Source: Curvibacter gracilis ATCC BAA-807
GTDB taxonomy: Bacteria; Pseudomonadota; Gammaproteobacteria; Burkholderiales; Burkholderiaceae_C
DNA length: 64,000 nt
Reading direction: 5' to 3'
Assembly: GCF_000518645.1 (NCBI RefSeq)
Contig: NZ_JADZ01000014.1
Location: forward strand, 124,001-188,000
Below, one piece after another: positions 58,384 to 64,000 of this stretch; the stretch's first letter is position 1; each line of letters starts with the position of its first letter. The translations under genes and the position numbers were made by a program. The notes under the pieces are model-generated. The model did not search any database. It saw only the letters and a list, made by a program, of their open reading frames with translations, and was not told where the DNA came from.

Positions 58384-59544
58384 ATGAACTTTGCCCTCAA
58401 TGACGAACAGAAAATGATGATCGACACCGTGCGTCGATTCATCGCCGAAGAACTGCAGCCCCTCGAAGACGAGGTCGAGCAGCAGGGTTTTCTGGCCCCC
58501 GACAAGGCCCGCGCCGTGCACGAAAAAGCCAAGGCCCTGGGCCTGTACGGCCTCAACATCCCGGCCGAGCATGGCGGTGGTGGCCTGGGCGTGGTGGACC
58601 GCATCCTGTGCGAGGAGCAGTTCGGCCACACCAGCGACATCCTGATCCGCCGCGCCTTCGGCAACATCTACGAGCCCCTGCTCAAGTGCCAGGGCGAGCA
58701 GGTCGAGCGCTGGCTGCGCCCCACGGTGCGCGGCGAGCGCACTTGCGCGATTGCCATCACCGAGCCCGGCGCCGGCTCGGATGCCCAGGGCATCCGCACC
58801 CATGCCCGGCGCACCGACAGCGGCTGGGTGCTCAATGGCAGCAAGCATTTCATCAGCGATGGCGAATGGAGCGATTTCTTCCTGGTCTCGGCCAAGACCG
58901 GCGAGCGCGAGATCTCGATGTTCATGGTCGACAAGGGCCTGCCCGGTTTCACCGTGGGCAAGGACCAGAAGATGATGGGCCTGCGTGGCACGCCCCACGT
59001 CGAGCTGTTCTTTGACAACGTGGCGCTCGAACCCGTGGCCTTGCTCGGTGAGCAGGGCCAGGGCTTCAAGCTGGCCATGGGCGCGCTCAACGTGGTGCGC
59101 CTGGCCCAGGTGGGTGCGCGCGCCGTGGGCAAGGCCAGCCATGTGCTGGAGCAGGTGGTCGACTACGCTGCGCAGCGCCAGCAGTTCGGCCAGCCCATCG
59201 GCGACTTTCAACTGGTGCAGCAGATGCTGGCCGACAGTGTGATCGAGATCAATGCCGCGCGCTGGATGGCGCTGCACGCGGCCTGGCAACTCGACCAGGG
59301 CCAGGACGCCCGCGAGAGCATTGCCCAGGTCAAGGTGCATGCGGCCGAAACCCTGGGCCGCGTGGTCGACCGGGCCGTGCAGGTGTTCGGCGGCATGGGC
59401 TTCTGCAAGGAGCTGCCGATTGAGCGCTACTACCGCGACGCCCGCATCTACCGCATCTTCGACGGCACCAGCGAGATCCACCGCACCGTGATCGCGCGCA
59501 GCGTGCTCAAGAAGGGCGCCGCCCTGTTCGACCTGCACCGCTGA
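58384..59544 (+). CDS. Acyl-CoA dehydrogenase (Asp-base type)
   Basis: This 386-residue acyl-CoA dehydrogenase starts MNFALNDEQKMMIDTVRRFIAEELQPLEDEVEQQG. It has CAIAITEPGAGSDAQGIRTHA for FAD/substrate binding and RQQFGQPIGDFQLVQQMLADS in the C-terminal domain. The usual catalytic Glu in the YEGTSEI segment is Asp360 (RIFDGTSEIHRT), as in some ACAD10/11-like members. Substrate unknown; given the CoA-transferase 8 bp downstream, a CoA ester from ring cleavage or a cyclohexane carboxylate is plausible. The start at 58384 has no strong ribosome-binding site but aligns with the family. Confidence 0.92.
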   Translation: MNFALNDEQKMMIDTVRRFIAEELQPLEDEVEQQGFLAPDKARAVHEKAKALGLYGLNIPAEHGGGGLGVVDRILCEEQFGHTSDILIRRAFGNIYEPLLKCQGEQVERWLRPTVRGERTCAIAITEPGAGSDAQGIRTHARRTDSGWVLNGSKHFISDGEWSDFFLVSAKTGEREISMFMVDKGLPGFTVGKDQKMMGLRGTPHVELFFDNVALEPVALLGEQGQGFKLAMGALNVVRLAQVGARAVGKASHVLEQVVDYAAQRQQFGQPIGDFQLVQQMLADSVIEINAARWMALHAAWQLDQGQDARESIAQVKVHAAETLGRVVDRAVQVFGGMGFCKELPIERYYRDARIYRIFDGTSEIHRTVIARSVLKKGAALFDLHR

Positions 59545-59552
59545 GGCCTGGC

Positions 59553-61163
59553 ATGAGCGAACTCAACGCATCCAAATTCATGAGCGCGGCCCAGGCCGCG
59601 GCGCTGATCCGCGATGGCGACACCGTGGGCCTCATGGGCGGCGGCGGTGGCCTGATGGAGGCCACCTGCCTGTTCGAGGCCGTGCAGGCCCGCTTTCTGG
59701 CCAGTGGCGCCCCGCGCGACCTCAGCGTGGTGCATGCGCTGGGCATCGGCGACAAGAAGAGCAAGGGCATGAACTGCTTTGCCCACGAGGGCCTGGTGCG
59801 CCGCGTCATCGGCGGCCACTGGGTGTGGTCGCCGGCCATGCAGCAGCTGGCGCTGGACAACAAGATCGAGGCCTACATCCTGCCCGGTGGCGTGTCCAGC
59901 CAGCTGATGCGCGAGATCGGCGCCGGCCGCCCCGGCCTGCTGACCCATGTGGGGCTGGGCACGGTGTGTGACCCGCGCCAGGGCGGCGGCCGCATGAACG
60001 AGCGCGCCCGCGACGACCTGGCCGAGGTGCTGCAGCTCGATGGCCGCGAGTACCTGCGCTACAAGCCCTTCGCTATCCACATCGCCCTGGTGCGCGCCAG
60101 CGCGGCCGATGAGGACGGCAACATCAGCTTCGAGCACGAAGCCGCCAACCTCGATGCCCAGTCGCTGGCCCTGGCCGCACGCAACAGCGGCGGGCGGGTG
60201 ATCGTGCAGGTGAAGGAGCGGCTGCCGCGCGGCGCCCTCAAGGCGCGCGAGGTGCGCATCCCGGCCGCCTGGGTCGATGCCATCGTGGTCGACCCCGAAC
60301 AGCGCGCCAGCTACGACATCCCCTTTGACCCGGCCCTGAGCGGCGAGTTGACGGGTGAGGCCCGCCGCGCCAGCGAACAGGCCGATCAGGTGGCCGAGCA
60401 GGCCGCTGCCGCCCAGGCCTTCGGCGAGCGCCAGGCCGTGGCCCGGCGCGCGGCCGAAGAGCTGTTCAACACCGGCAAGCCGCGCCCGGTGGTCAACTTC
60501 GGCGTGGGCGTGCCCGATGCCGTGGCCAAGCTGATCGCGGCGCGGGGCGAACAGCACCGCCTGTACCAGACCATCGAACACGGCACCTATGGCGGCACCC
60601 TGCTCGACGGCGTGCTGTTCGGCTATGCGCGCAACGCCAGCGCCATGCTCGATGCCGCCACGCAGTTCGACTTCTATGCCGGCGGCGGTCTGGACATCGC
60701 CTTCCTGGGGCTGGGCGAACTCGATGCCCAGGGCAACGTCAATGTGTCGCGCCTGGGTGGGCTGACCGTGGGCCCCGGCGGCTTCATCGACATCGCACAG
60801 AACGCCCGCAAGGTGGTGTTCTGCGGCACCTTTGCCGCCAAGGGGGTGAAGCTGCAGACCGGTGATGGCCAGATGCGCGTGCTGCAACAGGGCAGCGTGC
60901 GCAAGCTGGTGCGCCAGGTCGACCAGATCACCTTCAGCGGGCCGCAAAGCCTGGTGCGGGGTCAGCAGGTGCTGTACCTCACCGAGCGGGCCAGCTTCCG
61001 GCTCACGCCGCAGGGGCTGGAGTTGTTCGAACTGGCGCCGGGCATCGACCTGCAGCGCGACGTGCTCGATCAGATGGACTTCCGCCCCCGGATCGCCAGC
61101 GCGCTCGCCACGATGGCGCAGGCCCATTTTTGCGAGTCAAAAGTGCCGGCGCTTGAGGCATGA
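59553..61163 (+). CDS. Class I CoA-transferase with fused alpha and beta halves
   Basis: This 536-residue protein carries both subunits of a family I CoA-transferase in one chain. The first half has DGDTVGLMGGGGGLMEATCLFEAVQARFL and GVSSQLMREIGAGRPGLLTHVGLGTVCDPR. The second has the active-site glutamate Glu342 in YQTIEHGTYGGTLL, then FDFYAGGGLDIAFLGLGELDAQGNVNVSRLG. The layout matches acetate/propionate CoA-transferases (YdiF/PCT). It moves CoA between an acyl-CoA such as acetyl-CoA and a free acid. It is 8 bp behind the acyl-CoA dehydrogenase and upstream of IclR regulator 4. Confidence 0.93.
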   Translation: MSELNASKFMSAAQAAALIRDGDTVGLMGGGGGLMEATCLFEAVQARFLASGAPRDLSVVHALGIGDKKSKGMNCFAHEGLVRRVIGGHWVWSPAMQQLALDNKIEAYILPGGVSSQLMREIGAGRPGLLTHVGLGTVCDPRQGGGRMNERARDDLAEVLQLDGREYLRYKPFAIHIALVRASAADEDGNISFEHEAANLDAQSLALAARNSGGRVIVQVKERLPRGALKAREVRIPAAWVDAIVVDPEQRASYDIPFDPALSGELTGEARRASEQADQVAEQAAAAQAFGERQAVARRAAEELFNTGKPRPVVNFGVGVPDAVAKLIAARGEQHRLYQTIEHGTYGGTLLDGVLFGYARNASAMLDAATQFDFYAGGGLDIAFLGLGELDAQGNVNVSRLGGLTVGPGGFIDIAQNARKVVFCGTFAAKGVKLQTGDGQMRVLQQGSVRKLVRQVDQITFSGPQSLVRGQQVLYLTERASFRLTPQGLELFELAPGIDLQRDVLDQMDFRPRIASALATMAQAHFCESKVPALEA

Positions 61164-61173
61164 TGCAGCCCAT

Positions 61174-61197
61174 GGCGGCACTCCAGCGGGTGCCGCC
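61174..61197. promoter_or_regulatory. Inverted repeat between the CoA-transferase and IclR regulator 4
   Basis: GGCGGCAC (61174-61181) and GTGCCGCC (61190-61197) are perfectly complementary across 8 nt, 27 bp before the regulator start. It could be a weak terminator (no T run) or an autoregulatory operator. Confidence 0.45.
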
Positions 61198-61223
61198 CCG
61201 TCTACCCTGAATGCCATACCGCC

Positions 61224-62009
61224 ATGTCCACTGCGCCCGCCGCTTCCAAAGACAACGCTGAATCCAGCGACATCATCGACAGCCTGGGCCGGGGCTTGCG
61301 CGTCATCGAGGCTTTCGACGACGCGCACCCGCGCCTGAGTTCGTCCGAGGTGGCCGCCCGCTCGGGCATCACCCGCACGGCGGCGCGCCGCTACCTGCTC
61401 AGCCTGGTGCACTTCGGCTATGCCGACACCGACGGCAAGCGCTTCTGGCTCATGCCACGCATCCTGCGCCTGGGCCAGAGCTACCTCGACTCGGCCCGCC
61501 TGCCGCGCCTGGTGCAGCCCTTCTTGCAGCGCCTGTCGGCCGATTGCGGCGAGACCTTCAACTTCAGCGTGCTCGACGGCCACGAGGTGGTGTACGTGGC
61601 GCGCAGTGCCAGCAACCGCATGGAGTCCATCGGCTTTGCCGTGAGCGCCCGCGTACCGGCCCATCTGGTGACCCCAGGCATTGCCATGCTGTCCACCTTC
61701 ACCCCGGCAGCCCTGGAGGCCTGGGCCGCGGTGCACGAATTCAATGCCTTCACCCAGAACAGCGCGGCCAATGCCCCGCAGTTTCTGCAGACCGTGGCCG
61801 CCGCCCGCCACCAGGGCTACTGGACCAGCGAAGGCCTGCTCACCCTGGGCCTGCGCGGCATCGCCATGCCGGTGAAAGACCGCAAGGGCGAATGCCGCGG
61901 CGCCATCGGCTCGACCATGCCGGCCCAGCCCTACACCCATGACGAGATGGTGCAGCGCTTTCTGCCGCGCCTGACCGAGGTGGCCAACGTGCTGCGCGAT
62001 CTGGTGTGA
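61224..62009 (+). CDS. IclR-family regulator 4 (PcaR group)
   Basis: This 261-residue protein has HTH LSSSEVAARSGITRTAARRYLLSLVHFGYADTDGKRFWLMPRILRLG and effector domain LPRLVQPFLQRLSADCGETFNFSVLDGHEVVYVARSASNRMESIGFAVSARVPAHLVTPG. It is very similar to regulators 2 and 3. It follows the acyl-CoA dehydrogenase/CoA-transferase pair and overlaps the HAD gene (GTGA at 62006-62009), so it probably autoregulates this operon. Confidence 0.93.
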   Translation: MSTAPAASKDNAESSDIIDSLGRGLRVIEAFDDAHPRLSSSEVAARSGITRTAARRYLLSLVHFGYADTDGKRFWLMPRILRLGQSYLDSARLPRLVQPFLQRLSADCGETFNFSVLDGHEVVYVARSASNRMESIGFAVSARVPAHLVTPGIAMLSTFTPAALEAWAAVHEFNAFTQNSAANAPQFLQTVAAARHQGYWTSEGLLTLGLRGIAMPVKDRKGECRGAIGSTMPAQPYTHDEMVQRFLPRLTEVANVLRDLV

Positions 62010-62668
62010 GCACCGCCTTGCTGCACGGCATCGAGGCGCTGATCTTCGATTGCGATGGCACCCTGGTCGACAGCGAGGAGCCCGGGCTGGAGGTGCTGCA
62101 TGCGCTGGCGCTCGAAGAAGGCCTGAGCCTCAGTCTGGCGGAGGCCCGGCAGCGTTTTCGCGGTGTGCGCATGGCCGACTGCGTGGCCTGGATCGCGGCC
62201 CGGCGCGCCGACCGGCCGGCGGGCTTCGAGGCCGAGTTCATGGCCCGGGTGCGCCGCCAGACCGAGCTGCGCTTTCGCCAGGGCCTGCAGCCCATGCCGG
62301 GCGCTCCCGAGTTGCTGGCCACCCTGCGCGCGCAAGGGCGGCCGATGGCCGTGGCCACCAACGGACCACGCGAGAAGGTCGAGCTGTCACTGGGCCTGAC
62401 GGGCCTGCGTGAGCCCTTCGGCGCCCACGTCTACTGCGCCTATGAGGTGGGCAGCTTCAAGCCCGAGCCCGGTCTGTTCCTGCATGCGGCCCAGGCCCTG
62501 GGCATGGCGCCGCAACACTGCGCGGTGGTCGAAGACAGCCTGCCCGGTCTGCAGGCCGCTCTGGCCGCGGGCATGCGGGCCTTTTCACTCCACCCGCGCG
62601 CCGGCCTGCCCGAGGCCCTGGTGCAGCGTGTGCACTTCATCGATCGGCTCAGCGAGCTGTTGCCCTGA
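62006..62668 (+). CDS. HAD-superfamily phosphatase (beta-phosphoglucomutase-like)
   Basis: This 220-residue HAD subfamily IA hydrolase has motif I IFDCDGTLVDSEEPGLEVL (nucleophile and acid Asp), a small helical cap, motif II AVATNGPREK, Lys in SFKPEPGLFLHAAQALG and motif IV VVEDSLPGLQAALAAGM. It hydrolyses a small phosphorylated metabolite. GTG 62006 overlaps the regulator stop. Its stop is 1 bp from the convergent SDH-like gene. Relation to the hydroaromatic pathway is unclear; damage-control phosphatase is as likely. Confidence 0.92.
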   Translation: MSTALLHGIEALIFDCDGTLVDSEEPGLEVLHALALEEGLSLSLAEARQRFRGVRMADCVAWIAARRADRPAGFEAEFMARVRRQTELRFRQGLQPMPGAPELLATLRAQGRPMAVATNGPREKVELSLGLTGLREPFGAHVYCAYEVGSFKPEPGLFLHAAQALGMAPQHCAVVEDSLPGLQAALAAGMRAFSLHPRAGLPEALVQRVHFIDRLSELLP

Positions 62669-62669
62669 A

Positions 62670-63524
62670 TCAGGCGACGCGTTGCAAGGCCTGGCGCACG
62701 GGCGTCAGGTCGGCCGCCAGCGCATCGGCCATGGCCTCGAAGCCGAAGAAGCGCAGGTACTCGGGCACCTGCTGGGTCAGCATCTCGAAGCCTGGGTGCA
62801 CGGTGATGCCCCGCTTTTCGCAGGCCTGTTGCAAGGGCGTGGCATAGGGTTTCATGAGGATGTCGACCACCGCGGCGCCCGGCGCCAGGGCCTCTACGTC
62901 GAAAGGCAGCGGATCATCCCGGTTCAGACCCAGCGAGGTGCAGTGCACCACCAGGTCAAAGCCGCTGGCGTCGGGCGTGGCCACGGCGTGCACCGGGGCG
63001 GCGGCACCGTCGGCCAGACGCGCCGCGATCCGCTGGGTGTGGGCGGGGTCACGGTCCCACAGGGCCAGCGTGCCCAGCCGGCGTTCGGCCAAGGAGGTGG
63101 CGACGGCGGTGCCCGCGCCGCCCAGGCCCAGCACCAGCACCCGGCGGCCTTCGGGCGCCAGCCCGAAATGGTCCAGCGACTTCGACAGGCCCAGGCCATC
63201 GAACAGCGCGCCGCGCAGGCTGCCATCCGGCTCGCGGCGCAGCGCGTTCACCGCCCCGGCGCGCCGGCCCAGCCGGTCCACGTGTTGAGACAGGGCCACG
63301 GCGGGCGTCTTGTGCGGGATGGTGAGCCACAGGCCCGGCACGTTGGCGGCCGACAGGGCGCCGCGCACAAAGCCCTCAAAGCGCTCGGGCGCCACCTCGG
63401 CGGGCAGCAGCACGGCGTTCACGCCATGCGTCTGGAACAAGGGGTTGAACACCTCGGGCGCGCGCACCTGGGTGACCGGGTGGCCGAGCACGAAAAAGAC
63501 CTGGGTGTGTCCGTCGATGAGCAT
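62670..63524 (-). CDS. Shikimate dehydrogenase-like protein, paralogue 3
   Basis: This 284-residue AroE-fold protein has catalytic Lys72 in LTIPHK and Asp109 in LFDGLG, and the nucleotide loop VLVLGLGGAGTAVATSLAE (about 129-147). The substrate loop is GHPVTQVRAP, again without the S-x-S pair of AroE. C-terminal VDILMKPYATPLQQACEKRGITVHPGFEMLTQQVPEYLRFFGF resembles paralogue 2. It converges on the HAD gene. It is the third such protein in 22 kb, and none looks like the housekeeping biosynthetic enzyme. Confidence 0.92.
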   Translation of the reverse strand: MLIDGHTQVFFVLGHPVTQVRAPEVFNPLFQTHGVNAVLLPAEVAPERFEGFVRGALSAANVPGLWLTIPHKTPAVALSQHVDRLGRRAGAVNALRREPDGSLRGALFDGLGLSKSLDHFGLAPEGRRVLVLGLGGAGTAVATSLAERRLGTLALWDRDPAHTQRIAARLADGAAAPVHAVATPDASGFDLVVHCTSLGLNRDDPLPFDVEALAPGAAVVDILMKPYATPLQQACEKRGITVHPGFEMLTQQVPEYLRFFGFEAMADALAADLTPVRQALQRVA

Positions 63525-64000
63525 GCAAGAAAAGGGGCCGGAGGCGGCCCGTCAATGAACCAGGCCCGCACGATAGTGGCTCGGTGGCCGGGCTTCAAGC
63601 GCGTGCTGCAGCGGGTGGGCGCACAGCGCGCAGGGCGTGCGGAAATGCCTTCATCACAGGGTTTTTCCTTTCAGTGGCAAGGACTTGGCGCTGGGTGGGT
63701 GTTGTTTGCCGGTGCCCGCGAACGCTAGGGATATCCCCTGAATCGGGTGTGAGGCGCTCGACTTGCGCGCTATGCGCACGGTGGCTGCGGGCTTGCATTG
63801 AATTGACCCGGGGCGATGCCTAGCATTCAGCCATCCAAGGTGCCGGGTTGGGGCGCCGTGCCTTCGCGAGGGGGCGGTGCCCCACTGGTCTTTTGCTCTG
63901 CGGCTGCCACCGCGGGCGAGGGGGAACGATGCCTGGATACCTGTTCCCCCGGGTTGCTGACGACAGCAGCCCGGGCCCCCTGCAAAAGAGCGCCGGCCCG
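63525..64000. other. Window-end region without a recognisable gene, with structured leader-like DNA
   Basis: No open frame here shows family resemblance. From about 63790 the sequence is rich in hairpins: GGGGGAAC (63920-63927) with GTTCCCCC (63943-63950) around GATGCCTGGATACCT, and an overlapping second stem CCCGGGTTGCTG (63948-63959) with CAGCAGCCCGGG (63964-63975). The two stems share three bases and so exclude each other. The loop is reminiscent of the B12-box 3' element, but the conserved 5' core of a cobalamin riboswitch is not visible. It is probably the leader of a gene beyond the window. Confidence 0.4.

Noticed and set aside
41741-63524. Naming any of the three AroE-like genes aroE
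   Set aside because: The substrate-binding serines are missing in all three, so the housekeeping name would be misleading.
63584-63823. 79-codon plus-strand frame near the window end
   Set aside because: Composition and lack of family similarity suggest a random frame. It overlaps an equally weak antisense frame.

Overview
The window is a GC-rich chromosomal segment from a Gram-negative bacterium. It most likely belongs to the Burkholderiales, and Comamonadaceae is my best guess. The reasons are high GC with strong third-position GC bias, a tandem glycine riboswitch in front of a D-amino-acid dehydrogenase, many IclR and LysR regulators, orphan solute-binding proteins, and short GC-rich 3'-UTR repeats. 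The taxonomic placement is inference. I see no transposase, integrase, phage structural gene or CRISPR array.

Layout. 1-6.3 kb: the 3' end of serS, a Cache-domain histidine kinase with its NarL-type regulator, an acyl-CoA dehydrogenase, and the cstA/ybdD pyruvate-transport pair. 6.46-13.5 kb: directly behind a tRNA-Ser(CGA) gene lies a tightly packed five-gene operon. It is a type III restriction-modification system (mod and res) with an AAA ATPase and a DUF4276/TOPRIM-like protein inserted between mod and res, led by a small excisionase-like helix-turn-helix gene. 13.9-15.4 kb: a c-di-GMP phosphodiesterase (EAL) and a TMEM175-type channel. 15.5-25.4 kb: a minus-strand operon encodes an acyl-ACP-reductase-like enzyme (the type known from cyanobacterial alkane synthesis), an RND/MMPL-type transporter, a LolA-like protein and an outer-membrane beta-barrel. 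Next to it is a divergent two-component system (7TM-DISM kinase and NarL-type regulator) whose regulator is co-transcribed with an apparently permuted photolyase. A perfect dyad in front of the reductase operon suggests that the two-component system controls it. 25.4-39.7 kb: a mix of stress, envelope, solute-binding, CoA-ligase, riboswitch-dadA and chemotaxis genes, with an initiator tRNA-Met.

39.7-63.5 kb is a catabolic region that looks dedicated to hydroaromatic (quinate/shikimate-like) compounds. It has three divergent shikimate-dehydrogenase-like enzymes, a type II 3-dehydroquinate dehydratase, two 3-dehydroshikimate-dehydratase-like TIM barrels (one paired with a separate 4-hydroxyphenylpyruvate-dioxygenase-like protein), two KstD-like flavoprotein dehydrogenases, a ShiA-like MHS permease, a Gfo/Idh/MocA oxidoreductase, an acyl-CoA dehydrogenase and a CoA-transferase. 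Four IclR regulators and one LysR regulator are interspersed, with recognisable operator dyads, including one almost identical to the Pseudomonas PcaR box. A KilA-N gene carrying a perfect 34-bp palindrome lies in the middle.

The best candidates for something undescribed are (1) the acyl-ACP-reductase/RND/LolA/barrel operon with its two-component system and photolyase, (2) the type III R-M locus with an embedded ATPase-TOPRIM pair, and (3) the hydroaromatic cluster, whose dehydrogenases have lost the usual shikimate-binding serines and whose QuiC-like enzyme is split and has substituted metal ligands.
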